Source: Chamaecrista fasciculata
Lineage: Eukaryota > Streptophyta > Magnoliopsida > Fabales > Fabaceae
Length of the DNA: 64,000 bases
Direction: 5' to 3'
NCBI GenBank assembly: GCA_003254925.1
Contig: QANZ01012858.1
Span: 103,926-167,925 of the forward strand
In this document: in pieces, positions 1-12,496 of the stretch
Position numbering within the stretch: position 1 is the stretch's first letter
Layout of the letters: every line of letters starts with the position of its first letter
Notes under the pieces: generated by a model
The model's input: only the letters and a program-made list of their open reading frames with translations
Databases searched by the model: none
Told to the model about the DNA's origin: nothing
Made by a program: the position numbers and the translations under genes

Positions 1-3000
1 AAAAAAAAAACAAAGTTATTGCTCCCATGTGATCAGTATGTGATATGTATTAGCAAGAATCATAACCAACAACATTTGGTGGTGGTCACTCTGTACACAG
101 TATACTCTGCAACAACATCTGATATCTGTTTCAGAAAACACATTGTTGAGTGCTAAACAAATAAAGGTCACACCTTCATTTTTTTCTATATGTGTCTACC
201 CTTTGCTTCTTCTCTCTTAATATATAACAACCCTTTTCCCACCAAGCAATTAATCTTGAGCTGCACCAATTAGTTACACACACACACAAATATATATATA
301 TATATATATATATGAATGGTCAAAGTTGGTCCTATATCTTTTCCTCAATTCGGTCCTGTTTCGTTTCTTGTTGCACTTTTGGTCTAATATTTTTGTAAAA
401 GATTCCAATTTGATCTCAAATTTTTTGGTCATGTTGGAGAACTGGTCTCACGTCTTTGCAAAAGATTCCATAATTAGTTCCACCTAATCCAAAGATATAG
501 AACCAATTATGCAACAAAAAAATACATAAGACCAAATTAGAACCTGACCAAAAAATATGAGATCAAATCTGCAATAAAAAAATATACAAGACCAAATTGA
601 GAAGTGAACAAAATATATAAAAACAAATTTGCACTTTTCCCTATATAAATTTACAAATTAATTAAAATTAGCATCTCTCCCACATTAATTATTTTACGAG
701 TCATTGTCATATATAGGTTAAAGTATATATACTGCATGCTCTTATCCAGTATATTATTCTTTATTTGTTTATTTATTTGTACATGTTTATCCCTTCTCAT
801 TTAATTACTTGTGAATGGAGTCTAGAATGACGTGATAATGACCCCAACATGTTAAAAAAAATAAAAGAAGAAAATATCATTGAAAGGAAGAAGAGGAGTA
901 CTAAAGAGGGCAAAGCCTAGTATGATTTATAACCCATGTGTTGCTAAACTTTAAAAGGAAAAGAATGATTTTACTAGTTGTCTTGATGATGACAAGCATG
1001 TCCAAAGCAAATGACCAAAGAGAGGGAAGAGAGAAAAAGAGGCCAAACTATGTAATTTGATTCGTTAATGGAAAATGATTGGCATAAGATCTAGTTGACC
1101 CAGGCCATATATATAAACAATTTGCTTTTCGATCATGCAAAAAAGAAAAAAAGAAAATCAATGAATAGAGAGAGAGAGAGAGAGAGAGAATATATAATTT
1201 GTTTTCTTTCTCTAACTTTTTTTTTTCATATATATTGAATAATTTGCTTTTTAATGCAAGGAGAAAAAGTTTGAACTTTTCCTTGGGAACATCTATTCTT
1301 TATGTAATATCCCTTTAATTCCTTGTCCTCTAGCTTGCTATAAAGAAAAGGGTAGTAACTAATTAATCAACACTTAACCTTTGAATCTTGGATGACGTAA
1401 CAACCCAAGATTATACTCTTGTATATATTTTAATGGATCCTACAAAATTTCAATCGATCAGACGATCTACATTTAATTTCTTTTCCTCCTGCACTTTCTT
1501 CAACAGAAGCTTTTTCAATAATCTCATTCATTCCGTTTCCATATTTTAAATTTGAACACTCAAACAATACAAAAATGTTGAAGGAATGATCAATTGATAT
1601 TGGAGTATATTTAAGAAACAAAAATGATGAGATTATAAAAACATTAATAAATTATGGTTTGATTTCTTGGTTGTAACACGGAAAGAAAGCATGCAAGGAA
1701 AAACTAGTGGGAAATGGAAGAAGACAATGTTAACACTATTTGGGCACAGTACATATTATGTTTCTCTTTTACAAAATCAGTGATGCGTGTGAGTGCAAGC
1801 TAAGGTTCATCAATCAAAGCAATAATAGTGCAGAGAATTTAGGGTTGGCAGTGATTCTTATGGCTGTGTCCATGTGTTTCCCCAAAAGAAAGAGATAACA
1901 GAAAATAATAATATTTTAATTAATATACAAGGGTTCTGAAGCATCTTGAAAATTGTGATCAAGGGTGTCTCATGTGTCATCAACACTATTTATTCATGTG
2001 GACCCTTCATCCCAGCAAGCAGCACCATATAGTAATTAAAACTATATATATATATATATATATCCATCTTTTCTTTCTCCACAACATTAATATGTGCGCC
2101 GTAGTTAAATTAATTTGCTTACATGTAACTTAAACCTAGTTAGCTAATATATACATGCATGTTTTAATGAGAAAGAATTAATAAGAGTTAATTAATAGAA
2201 ATACTATTATGAGGAAATGTTTATGTAGCTAGGATATTAATGTATGACTAGCTCCTAGAATATATATACACTGCATATTCTAATTGCCTAATCCATATAT
2301 CCCTAGCTAGCAAAAATAATTAAGCATTTTTTTGAATTCGAAGTAGTTAGAGACTTGGAACTTTATTATTTATTATTTGATCAACAAGAAGAGTAAATTA
2401 GCAACCTTTAAGTGCATCGATCATATAGGGTTTGAGAAATTCCAAATAATTTGCAAAAAGAGAAAAGAAGTAGAGAATAATTTTGTCTAAGACAAAAAGA
2501 AGAAAGAAAAAGCAAGCTATAGCCATGCAGAATTACTAGAAGAAGAGACAACATAGATAAAAACAAGAAACGCAAAGATGGATAAAGTCTTTAAATGTGG
2601 TGTAGAGATTGGAATAAAGGAAAAAGGATAATAAAAGAATAAAGTTATTTGGATAAAATTACAAACAAATAGTATTTAATTAAAGCTAAGGGGAATCCTT
2701 TCCTCCTTCCAAGTAGCATATATATGAAAAGAACAGCTTTACATACCGAGCAACCGTGACGTACGTCCTCGATGGTAATTATTTTTGCAATTAAATCAAT
2801 GCATGTGTATTTGTTTTTCAAAATTGTTTTTGCAATTAATTAAATATTCCAATAATGTTGTGTAGATCGAAGATAATACTCAACAGGGGAGCAGTGGAGT
2901 GTGTGGATAAATCACTAAGTGGACAAGCCTAGATTCATATTATCACGAGTTGTTAAGACTTCATGGTTTTAGAGTACTTTGGTGTGAATTGTACTAATTA

Positions 3001-4566
3001 AAGACACATTGATTAACGAACCTACACTATTGGAAAGAAGGAACACTTTTTTTTTTTGGTCAAGATGGAACACTCTTAACTACTACACCCATTCTTTCTC
3101 TCTCATGTGATAAAACTGAGTGAAATTCAATTGCTGTTTCTATTCCAGAAAGACATCATTGACACGTTGAGTGAACTGTTTCTTGACACAACACCACAAG
3201 CAAATACATTTATATATGTATATATTGTACGCAACGAAATGATGATTTTGTCATATCACAAATATTTGTATGGTGTGAGTGTCTCTTTTTTTTCTTCTTT
3301 CATATGAGAAACTCCAAAGTCCAAATAATGAGAAGGATTTAATGAAGTGATTGAAAATCTCAAATTACAAAATTATTCATGTCAATTTTTATTTGGGTGT
3401 GCAGTAATAGTGCGCGTGAAGGAAGAATCCCACTACAAGAATTGAAGCTGTCTATATATAGCCAAAGACCTAATTATCACCGATGTTGGACGTACTATGT
3501 TTAGCTTTTCTTTACATTCACTTTAATTACTACACAGTTTCTCCTTTAAGCTGTTTCAACACCTTTTGGATCGTCAAGTATTAATCACAATTTCAATATA
3601 GTAAACGTTGGAGGATATATATACTTAAACAAATTAAAGATCTAGAAATTGAATTGTATGTTATTATATATATAGTAACTTTGTCCTCTTGCATTATCTT
3701 CCCTTAGGAACCTAGTTATATATTTCGTAAATTCTTCCCTTCAAATGTAAGAATGAGAGTATACATCATAACAAGTGTAGCATATGATATATATACATTC
3801 TTATATATACATAAATACATATACTTGACGAACACCCAATTAATTGTGTAAGATAACTTAGAGATCAAAGAAGCCTCTTCTATTTTAAGTTTCTTCGATC
3901 TTTTTGTTGGATATATATGTATATATATATATATAAACATGGAATGCTTGGTTTTGCATTAATTAATTTACTAATTTTATTCATTGAGTAAATTAGTTCA
4001 TTTCATTCCTAAACTGTAAACTAATTATAATCTTTTGATATATATCACGAGACAAGAAAAAACGTTAGTTGCTTTTTTCCCCTATGCAAAGTTCTAACAA
4101 CTCAACTAGATAGCTCCTATTTTTGGAATTGATTGGATGGTTCAAATTTTAAAAAATAAAAATTGGAGTGTTAATACAATGAAACTCTTACCTCTAATTA
4201 ATTACTTGAATTTAGAATTTAGATATCATTCCTCATTAATTTTGTCATGTACATTAAACTCGAGTACTGTACAAGTGGGTTTGCTTATTAAATGCAAATT
4301 TTAGGTTTTGGTACAAAAGAGGTGAAATATGGGCTTTTCGCTAGTTGAGCTTAAAAACAAAAAATAATTAATATGAAGTTTCCAATATATACCTATAGAA
4401 TTTGGTAAGAGAAATTAACCCTGGTAATAATTCATCTGTATCCTTTAGATATTTTTGAAATGTAGACAATTTAGATATAGTAAAACACAGTGATGAAAAT
4501 TCTGTATTTATGAGGAATGGTTCCTCTCTCTTGTTTGTGCTGTCCACACTGTCTGACACTCTCTGC

Positions 4567-4603
<37 letters not shown>

Positions 4604-4940
4604 AATGGCGTAAACTTGATGGCTGATAGTGCAAGCAAAGCAAGCGCCCCACTTTTTTTTTGGGGGGTTGAATTTAATTAATTTGTTTGGAAGTGTGGGC
4701 ATTTCTTGTTCCTTAATTAGCTTGTTCTTTTTCTTTGTAATTCTAATTCTAATTCTAATTATCTCTCCCTAGCTCCTTCTTAAGGGCTAAGGCTATATAT
4801 TAATTAAGAGATGACTGACTCAGCGTTGTGCAATATATAGCTGTTTAATTATATTTGGCTGTAAAGATTTGCTTTTTAGCTTGTGGTGTTAGTTTCTCTC
4901 TCTTGTTTTTTGTCCCCTCTAGCTCACCCTGGCCACTTGT
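1..4940. other. Gene-poor AT-rich region upstream of the ZF-HD gene
   Basis: I see no convincing coding region on either strand; the open frames are short and low in complexity. The stretch holds simple repeats, namely (TA)n near 288-313, (AG)n at 1167-1189, (TA)n near 2043-2063 and (CT)n at 4569-4602. It also holds one degenerate MULE-like inverted repeat, listed separately. Long runs of AATTAATTAA-type sequence and repeated CTAGCTAGCT tracts (around 5140-5500) are typical of plant promoters and introns. Part of the 3' end is probably promoter of the downstream transcription factor. Confidence 0.6.
318..640. mobile_element. Degenerate MULE-like inverted-repeat element
   Basis: The left end starts GGTCAAAGTTGGTCC and carries repeated TTGGTCC/ATCTTTT units. 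The right half holds the complementary units (GACCAAATTGAGAAGTG, then AAATTTGCACTTTTCCC). The same GTGCAYTTTTGGTCC-type ends recur at 11486, 25309, 33585 and 43289. The arms have diverged and I cannot define a target-site duplication. It has no coding capacity, so it is a MITE-like derivative. Confidence 0.5.
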
Positions 4941-4949
4941 ATAAACTCT

Positions 4950-5974
4950 TGTTCATTACCTGTTGATTTCACTCCATAGTCACACCCATAAGCCCATCCT
5001 AACCCCAAAACTTCTCTCTCAGCTCTCAAATCTCTCTTTGTCTTCTCTAGCTACCTCCTTCTTCTCCTTCTCTCAAGTTTACCCTAATTCTCTCTCTCAT
5101 CTCTGTCCTTTGATTCATTCCTGATCCTTATATTATATATAATAAGCTAGCTAGCTAAAAACATGAACAGTAGTTATATTATTATTATATTGTGTTTTTG
5201 TTTCAGGAATGGAAGGTGTGTTTATTAGCTTAATAGCTAGCTAGGTAGGCAGGCTCATTCATTCATTGATTCATTCACCATCAAGTACTGTCCAAGGTAG
5301 CCCAAGCCAAGCCAGTAGCCATCACTCATATAGGTATATTTTATGTTGTTATGTTAATGTTTTCAGATACTGTTAAGAATATAATGAAGCTGTGTGTAGC
5401 TACCTACATAGCTAGCTTCTTTCTTCTCTCTTGAAAATAAGGTTAAACTAGTCGTGATCTATAGCCAACCCTTGGCTAGCTAGTTTCTTCCTCTTGGTTC
5501 TTTCATTTGATCTATCTGTGTATAGTTTGTTGGCCTCAGTCAACACTAGCTAATTGCCAGTGACTATACTCTTTTTCTTGTCTCTCTCATATCAGTCACT
5601 CACTTTCTCTCTCCTTTTGGATGATATATGGAGGAGAGAGAGAGAGAGGTAGAAAACGCCCAGAGGGGGAAAGTGTTTTTGTTTCCTTAGAATGGATCAT
5701 CATCCAAAAAGTAAGTAATAACTGATATCACTCTCAATCTCATGGCCGGATCTCGTCTTGTTGTTGTTTTTAGGCAAATATAATGGGCTGTTAATTAATT
5801 TTGAGTAACATTGAATGAATTGAGGAAGTGATAGCTAGGTAGGTGAGTGAGTAATATTGTATGGTTAGTTGGTAATAATAGAATAGAATATAAGATATTT
5901 GGTAATTAAGTAGAGTAATATTATAATTTGTATATGTTATTGTGTGTAGGAGAGTGTTGGTGATTAAGATTGGA
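4950..5974 (+). promoter_or_regulatory. Probable 5' leader with intron, and promoter, of the ZF-HD gene
   Basis: A pyrimidine-rich stretch at about 5010-5110, full of CTCTCT and TTCTCC, resembles a plant 5' untranslated leader. A TATATATTAA sequence lies upstream at about 4794. A splice-acceptor-like sequence (TGTGTGTAG then GAGAG) ends at 5949, 25 bases before the start codon. That suggests an intron in the leader, with a candidate donor after ATCACTCATATAG near 5331. No transcript evidence is available, so the leader and intron limits are inferred. Confidence 0.35.
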
Positions 5975-6610
5975 ATGGAGGTATCGAGTGAAGAAGGAGA
6001 GATCCCAATCCCAATAAACGGAGTGGAGACAATGATGGAGGATGATGAGGATGAGGATGATGAAGGATGTAATAACACAACAACATACGGGGGGTATGGA
6101 ATTGGATACAACAACAGCGGATCATGGTGGAACAAGAAGATGAAGATGAAGGAGGAATCAGGAGTGATAAAGTATAGATACAGAGAATGCCAGAAGAACC
6201 ATGCGGCTTCACTGGGAGGAAATGCGAGAGATGGATGTGGAGAGTTCATGCCCAGCGGCGAACATGGGTCTTTGGAGGCTCTTACTTGCTCCGCTTGTCA
6301 ATGTCATCGCAACTTCCATAGGAAAGAGACTACTCCTCTATTTCTCCCACCTCCTCCTAACAACATCATCCTCCCTTCTAGAATCATCATTCCGAAGAAG
6401 AGATTCAGAACCAAGTTCACCCAAGAACAGAAGATGAAGATGCTTGCCTTCGCTCACCGTGTTGGTTGGAAGCTTCAGAAGCAGCAAGACTCTGTAGTCC
6501 AACAATTCTGCCAAGAGATCGGTGTGAAGCGTCGTGTCCTCAAGGTTTGGATGCACAACAACAAGCACAACCTCGCCACTCCTTCCTCCGCCGCCACTAC
6601 TACTAATTAA
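5975..6610 (+). CDS. Zinc-finger homeodomain (ZF-HD) transcription factor
   Basis: This is a 211-residue nuclear DNA-binding protein of the plant-specific ZF-HD family, a group that dimerises through its zinc finger and binds ATTA-type sites. An acidic N-terminus (a run of D/E at about residues 22-30) precedes the ZF-HD dimerisation domain at about 66-118. That domain shows the signature [10 protein letters not shown], then GCGEFMP, then [17 protein letters not shown]-terminal atypical homeodomain spans about 141-200 (start KKRFRTKFT, end [16 protein letters not shown], with W-M-x-N-N-K in the recognition helix). The gene is intronless, as most family members are. I chose the ATG at 5975 because it opens a normal N-terminus; the open frame extends 11 codons upstream only through a GTG across the presumed splice acceptor. 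The exact ZHD number cannot be assigned by eye. Confidence 0.95.
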   Translation: MEVSSEEGEIPIPINGVETMMEDDEDEDDEGCNNTTTYGGYGIGYNNSGSWWNKKMKMKEESGVIKYRYRECQKNHAASLGGNARDGCGEFMPSGEHGSLEALTCSACQCHRNFHRKETTPLFLPPPPNNIILPSRIIIPKKRFRTKFTQEQKMKMLAFAHRVGWKLQKQQDSVVQQFCQEIGVKRRVLKVWMHNNKHNLATPSSAATTTN

Positions 6611-8006
6611 CCCGCCCACTCAATCTCTCTCTAATTAATACCTACTACTACTACTACTCTCTCCATCAATCCTATCATTAATTATATTACTACTTACTTA
6701 TTCCATGCACTTTCCACTTCTCCCATCAATTAACCCCTTCCATTCTCTTATTATTAATTATCATCATCTCTACATTTTCTCAACTCACTCACCCTCTCTC
6801 CACTCTCATCATATATATCCTTCCTTCCTTCCTACCTATATATCTATTACATATATCATCTTTATCTATTCATTAATACAATCAATTAATTAATTATTCA
6901 CTAATCACTTCCCACCTTCCCATTTGCTCCCTTTTATTTCTTTTGCCATCTCTTATATAGAATTCATTTGCGCATTACGTTTAGTGATATAACTCCATAT
7001 ATAATTTAAATTGGTTAAAAAAGTTTTTTTTAGTATTAAATTACTTAAAAAATGATAGTATGCTACCTCACAATTGTATACATACTCCACTTTACATCTT
7101 AGAATTCTATATATATATATATTAATTACCAAAATTTGCAATGCCAAAAAAGTTCATTAACGCAAAAAATTAAACCCGATGGCTACAACAACAACAAATT
7201 AAATGAGTTGGTGTGGCCTCAAAAATTATATATATATATTGGTTACAAATTAATCGGGGTCCTTTTCATTAGTTAAGTAAGTTTTCAAACATTAAAAATT
7301 ATTTTTTAAATAAATTTTTATAGATTTCTAATAACCAATCATAAAAAATACTAATAACCCATGTTAGATAAATTCAATTAATTATAGTTCGAATCTATCG
7401 ATCATCATCACAAAATGGGAAACAAGGCTGTTGGTTGGATTATTTTGTCCTTACCTGCAATGCTTTGGATTCTGTTTCTGCTGCAGCGTACTTGTGTCAT
7501 AGGTTACCTGTGGTAACTCTCCCAAAACCAACCCAGCTCTACCTAATATTATTTAATAATATATATACATATTACTCTTTCTTTCTTTTTTCGAAATGTA
7601 TATTCCTCCACTTACGAAAAAAAAAAGAAATATATATTCCTCCAGATATCTCCATAATATGGTCCCCTCAACTCATCATGTTTCATCTACTCTCTTCCAT
7701 ATTCTTTTCTACTCATTTAATTCTTCACTCCCTTATATTAATTCATTTATTCCACTATATATAGTTTTTACTTCACTTTAATTTACCTGTGCTAAAACAT
7801 CTTTTGATCATATATATAGTCTTATTCTGGTCTTTAATATATATATTATGGCTAAATATTTTTATTAGTTTTGCAAAAGGTTATATATATATGCATTTTA
7901 TGTCATATTTGACTGTTATAATTAATGAAGTTGAAATTTATAGATTTTCGTTAGAACGAACATTATGAATATTTTTATTCCTTTATTTATTTATTTATTA
8001 TTGTGA
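6611..8006. other. 3' flank of the ZF-HD gene, no gene seen
   Basis: The first few hundred bases are CT/CAT-rich and probably include the 3' untranslated region (TAA at 6608-6610). The rest is AT-rich with many TATATATA runs. The open frames on both strands are low-complexity and show no recognisable domain. Confidence 0.55.
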
Positions 8007-8014
8007 GGATTTAG

Positions 8015-8116
8015 CANGTTCTCTGCCTGGCCGGTTATTAAAACGACTCAGACCGGCCTAATGACCGGTTCCCGCTTCAACCGGTCGGACTGGCCGGTCC
8101 GGTTTTAATAACTATG
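8015..8116. mobile_element. Short hAT-like MITE, 102 bp, with 8-bp target duplication
   Basis: The element is flanked by GGATTTAG at 8007-8014 and again at 8117-8124, a perfect 8-bp duplication as made by hAT transposases. It starts with CA and ends with TG. Its inner ends carry the inverted motif GGTTATTAAAAC and GTTTTAATAAC, with GACCGG/CCGGTC repeats between. The same terminal motif occurs in the larger element at 62163-62993. One base (8017) is n, and about 13 bases around it look inserted relative to the right end. Confidence 0.7.
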
Positions 8117-8124
8117 GGATTTAG

Positions 8125-9059
8125 AATTCAAACCTTAATATAATAATAACAATAATAAACAACTAAAGGAATTATAATCATTAATAATGTGACCGTATTT
8201 ATAAATATGAGTAAATTAAACGTGCAATTTCATCAGCCAAATTGAAAACCGCAATATTGGAAGTTTGAATATGTTATCTTTGTGGGTCAATATTAATCCC
8301 AAAAGCTTTAAGGGGGTGTGTGACTACAAATTAAAGAGTTTGAGTAGGTGATGAGTTACTTTGAAAAAAATTAATATTCAGAAATTTGTCTATGAATTTT
8401 AATGGTGGGAAAAGGAGATAGCTCCCCATTTACTTATTAGGTTTAGCTTCATATTCAGAAACATCAATAAATTTATCAACAACTAAATCGAAAGTTTGTC
8501 TCTGGATTTTCAAACAAAGCTATGTTGATTTAATTTGCACTGCATGCCAAACATGGTCACTTGTGTTTGTCACCCATATAATTATTTGATGAGGTGTCGA
8601 TGATTGTGAAGTGATATCACTGTCTTTGAAATTTTAACGCTATTACTATTTACTAATTTCGCCATTAAAATAGATCACCCTCTTACATAAACAATTTAAG
8701 TTATAAAATAGTTATGTTGAATATACAATATGGTCATGCTAGCATGTAATAATAGTTATATATATATAAGAAAAAAAAGAATGGAAAGAACTCAAAGAAG
8801 ACAAGAGGAAAAAATGAAAAAAAGCTGAGCAATTTACTTTTGTCTTGGGATGCACATTTTTTCATGCAGCAGAATGTTCTTTGCAAGCAAAAGCAAAAGA
8901 AAAGAAACAGTGAAAAGCCAAGTCCAAGCACAAGGGCACAACCAATTTTTAATTAATACTTTTTTGTTAGTTTAATCAAGATCTATAATAATCAATTTCA
9001 AAAAGTATCAAACAACTGAAACCAAAGTTGGAAGAAAAAGTATCAAACTTCATTAAAGA
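8125..9059. other. AT-rich intergenic, no gene seen
   Basis: I see no recognisable gene or clear repeat here. The longest open frame (minus strand near 8734-8931) is phenylalanine/leucine-rich and derives from A-rich DNA, so it is not supported as a gene. Confidence 0.5.
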
Positions 9060-10490
9060 AAAAGAAATTCAGGATTACAACAAGTTAACCAACACCTATT
9101 CTACGGGGGTAATAAGTCCCCACAAAATCAACAAAGAAATATACATTCAAAAGAGCAGGCATCATGTCAAAAACAACTAAATCAAAAGAATCCTGGGAGG
9201 AGGATTTAGCAAGGATGTCTGCACATTAGTTCCTTTCACGATGAATATGCTGCAACTTAAACTGTTGGAGGGCGCCACACCTTGACCTGCAAGATGTTAT
9301 GATAGCACTATAATGGTGAGAGAAAGGCAAATTGTCATTGTTAATAAGATCTAAAGCATGAGAGCAATCAGATTCAATAATCAAATTATGGTAGCCCGCT
9401 TGTAAAGCAAGATCAAGACCAAGAAGAATGGCCCACAACTCAACAAGAAGACTTGTTCCAACACCAAGAGCTTTTCTGAAACCACTACACCAATTACCAA
9501 ATTGGTCCCTAATGATGCCACCAGCACTTATTGTGCCGTTGGGGGATTGGGGAGAAATTGAGGAGCAAGCACCATCAGTGTTAAGCTTCCACCAACCATT
9601 GGGAGGGGGAAGTCATCTCATTTGGATCAAGGAAGAAGATGAAGGAGCCTTCAAAATCCCAGCAATGAAAAACCATTCCACTGCATGATTTTGAGCAGCC
9701 TCTAGGATAGAGGTCGGGGAGAAGGTGGCGCTATGGAAGACCTTGGCATTTCTGGCCAGCCAAACATGCCAAATGATGTAGATAAAAATGGTGCCACGAG
9801 GGACCCTAATAGGAGTGATGGAGCTGCAAGAAGAGTTAAGTCTCAACCAATGGTTGAAGTCAGCATGAAAAATAGGATTAAAGAATTGGGTACATTTAGT
9901 CCAAACCCAATGAACCATGGTGCATTCATAAAATAAATGGTTAACCGATTCAGGATGCATCCCACATAAAGGGCACAAAGCACAAATAGGAATACCCCTG
10001 GAAATGATAAGATCTTTAATAGGCAAAGCACACCAGTTAAGTTTCCACACAAAAAAATTCTTTCTAACATGGCATGGGCTTTCCAAATCCATCTAAAAGA
10101 GGCTTCCTGGTTTGGAATATTAGAGAATTAATTTGAGTGGCAAGTTTATAAGCTGATTTTAAATCAAAGTTAGCATTCAAATTAAATCTCCAAGCCCAAG
10201 AATCAAAAACAGCAGAGGACGGGTTACACAAGACAGAATACATGGCAGATTTGATGTTAGGAGGAAAAGACATAGAGCATACATCCCAATTCCAAATACC
10301 ATTAGCAATAGCAACATCACTCACTTTAAAACAATCCTCATGTCTCAAAAGGGGACTAGCAATCAAATTTCTAATGTTACCAAGAGGAAGCCAAACATCA
10401 TACCAAAAGTACGTATTAACACGAGAATTAACACGAGAATGCACAATCCTATAAGCACCTTTAGAAATAAGGTCTTTACCAATCGGCCTT
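9060..10490 (-). pseudogene. Decayed 3' part of an L1-type LINE (zf-RVT and RNase H)
   Basis: Three minus-strand frames in series form the C-terminal half of a plant non-LTR retrotransposon polyprotein. First (10444-10064) is a post-RT segment (INTYFWYDVW-like start, now NTYFWYDVWLPLGN). Second (10092-9613) is the zinc-binding reverse-transcriptase domain (zf-RVT) with CALCPLCGMHPESVNHLFYE and a W-x-W-rich tail. Third (9438-9226) is an RNase H domain (LGLDLALQAGYHNLIIESDC). The frames are separated by frameshifts. Just after the RNase H segment a TAA interrupts the usual N-x-C-A-D-x-L-A motif. The copy is 5'-truncated, beginning near a (TATAA)n array, and is clearly dead. Confidence 0.9.
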
Positions 10491-10494
10491 TAAA

Positions 10495-10617
10495 TAATAT
10501 AAAACTCCTATAATATAATATAATATAATACTCCTATAACATAATGTAATACTCCTATAATATAATATAATATAATATAATATAATATAATATAATATAA
10601 TATAATATAATATAATA
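10495..10617. repeat. (TATAA)n pentanucleotide microsatellite
   Basis: Runs of TATAA are interrupted by CTCCTATAAC-type variants; the longest pure block is about 10556-10615. It abuts the 5' end of the LINE remnant, so it may have been the AT-rich insertion target or may have expanded after insertion. Confidence 0.9.
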
Positions 10618-10639
10618 CTTCTATTCTTCAATATAATAT

Positions 10640-11476
10640 AATACTCCTATAACATAATGAGCCTTTAAATAATAAATACTTAAACGTAACCTTTCCTTTC
10701 TTCGTTCCAATCCCAAAAACATAATAAAAGCTGCATTACCAATCCATTGTATCAGACACGTGTACACCTCACCTTTCTTTTAATTTCACTCACATGATTC
10801 ATTCTTGTTAACTTATTAAACTATTTATTAGCTCACAACATTATTAATATGTATTCTTTAACTTGAAAGCTTAATATTGTTTTTAAAAGGCAAGTATAAG
10901 AATATTTTATTTTGAGAGTGTCTTGTTAAACATATGTCTATATTCGATACCTATATATTATATATGACACTCATATTTATAAATTTAAAATATAAAATTA
11001 AATTTTTATAACTTTAATATAATAAACAATAAAAAATAATGACACATATAAATATATTATAAATAGATGTTATAATTTTTAAAGTTTAATTAAAATTTAT
11101 GAATTTTTAATAATTTCATATATAAATATATATCATATCATATTATATAATTTTAAAAATTTAACATGTCAGAATATCTGTGTTTGTATCAGTATCTGCT
11201 AAACTAATAATCCAAACAATTACACTTGTGTTTCATTTTTCAATGGTTGAACTTTACTTTTTTATATATTTCTTTTGCATCAGTAATAAAAATGATTTAC
11301 AATTTTTACTATTTATGTAATTGCATTTTCTCTTGGGATTTACTTCCTTCCTTTTGGGATTGAAATAGATAATAGAGGATTGTCCCCAAAAACAAAAAAA
11401 CAAAAAAGATAAACAATAGGGGATTTCTGGACTCTGTTTATATATAACGTTGAAAAGAGAAATCCAAAAAAAATCA
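10640..11476. other. AT-rich intergenic, no gene seen
   Basis: Low-complexity AT-rich DNA with no supported coding frame. It contains no recognised repeat apart from short tracts of TATATAAATATA. Confidence 0.5.
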
Positions 11477-11485
11477 AAACAAAAA

Positions 11486-12374
11486 GGCTTAAGTGCACTT
11501 TTGGTCCCATAACTATGACAAAGGTTTCATTTTGGTCCCATAACTTTTTTTGTTGCAATTTTGGTCCCATAACTTTTTTTGTTACAATTTTGGTCTCATA
11601 ACTATGACAAAGGTTTCATTTTGGTCCCATAACTTTTTTTGTTACAATTTTGGTCCCATAACTTCTCAAAAGGTTCCACCGTTAGTCCCTTGGTGAATTC
11701 CATCCATATTTAGCCGTTAAGTATGACGTGACATAGTAACTAGGATCATGATGTGGGAAAATAAGATGAAGTGGACTGAAATAGGATTTATATGCAACAT
11801 ATTAAAACTTATCTATACCCAACCACAAAATATACAAAGAGTGGTACTGACAGGGACCAATATGGTGGGGAAGAAGAGACTTCAAGCATAAGGCGCCGAC
11901 GAAGTCGATGGGATCCTCAGCCAGATTCGAACGACCAAAGCGGCGACAACGGCGAATCGGGAAGCGGAACGAGGAAGAGGAAGTCTCGTTGGGCTGACGA
12001 GGAAGAGGAAGTACCACTCTTTGTATATATTGTGGTTGAGTATAGATAAGTTTTAATATGTTGCATATAGATCCTATTTCTGTCAATTTCATCTTATTTT
12101 GCCACATTGTGATCCTAGTCACTATGTCACGTCATACTTAACAGCTAAATATGGATGGAATTCACCAAGGGACTAACGGTGAAACCTTTTGAGAAGTTAT
12201 GGGACCACAATTGCAACAAAAAAAGTTATGGGACCAAAATGAAACCTTTGTCATAGGTATGGGGTCAAAATGAAACCTGTGTCATAGTTATGGGACCAAA
12301 ATTGCAACAAAAAAAGTTATGGGACCAAAATGAAACCTTTGTCATAGTTTTGGGACCAAAAGTGCACTTAAGCC
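11486..12374. mobile_element. Pack-MULE: long-TIR Mutator-like element carrying a gene fragment
   Basis: Both ends start GGCTTAAGTGCACTTTTGG. The terminal inverted repeats are about 362 bp long (11486-11847 and 12011-12374) and match over their whole length with scattered differences. The element is flanked by AAACAAAAA at 11477-11485 and 12375-12383, a perfect 9-bp duplication. Long TIRs with a 9-bp duplication are the hallmark of the Mutator superfamily. The 163 bp between the arms is GC-rich and unlike the arms or flanks; it encodes a piece of a cellular gene (see the next entry). No transposase is present, so this is a non-autonomous gene-capturing element. Confidence 0.92.
11848..12010 (+). 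pseudogene. Captured fragment of splicing factor 1 (branch-point-binding protein)
   Basis: On the plus strand the interior stays open and reads as two RS-W motifs: [11 protein letters not shown], then a G/S/D-rich linker, then [13 protein letters not shown]. In SF1 proteins the basic R-x-R-W segment near the N-terminus is the UHM ligand motif that binds U2AF65. The paired motifs with the KSRWAD continuation match my recollection of plant SF1. The fragment lacks the KH domain and everything downstream, and it is bounded exactly by the two TIRs. The open frame runs into both arms (11792-12049), but nothing suggests a functional protein. Confidence 0.75.
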
Positions 12375-12399
12375 AAACAAAAAAGAACAGAATGGGCAA

Positions 12400-12496
12400 G
12401 CCTGACATTATCCGAGGGATAATAATTTTGGAACCAATAACCCATGAAGCCTGACATTATCCGAGGGATAATAATTTTGGAACCAATAACCCATGA
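12400..12496. repeat. 49-bp tandem duplication next to the Pack-MULE
   Basis: The unit beginning GCCTGACATTATCCG and ending ACCCATGA is present twice, at 12400-12448 and 12449-12496, with no differences over the shared length. It begins 17 bases after the target duplication of the Pack-MULE. The identity of the copies indicates a recent event. Confidence 0.9.

Noticed and set aside
5942..5974. Upstream extension of the ZF-HD frame starting with GTG at 5942
   Set aside because: It begins with a non-ATG codon across a likely splice acceptor and adds residues not typical of the family. The ATG at 5975 is preferred.
5791..6249. 152-codon minus-strand frame over the ZF-HD gene
   Set aside because: It is the antisense shadow of the acidic, GA-rich ZF-HD coding region and has no domain.
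11792..12049. 85-codon frame in the Pack-MULE as a functional small SF1-like protein
   Set aside because: The ends are TIR sequence and the KH domain is absent. A chance open frame through a captured exon is the simpler reading without expression data.
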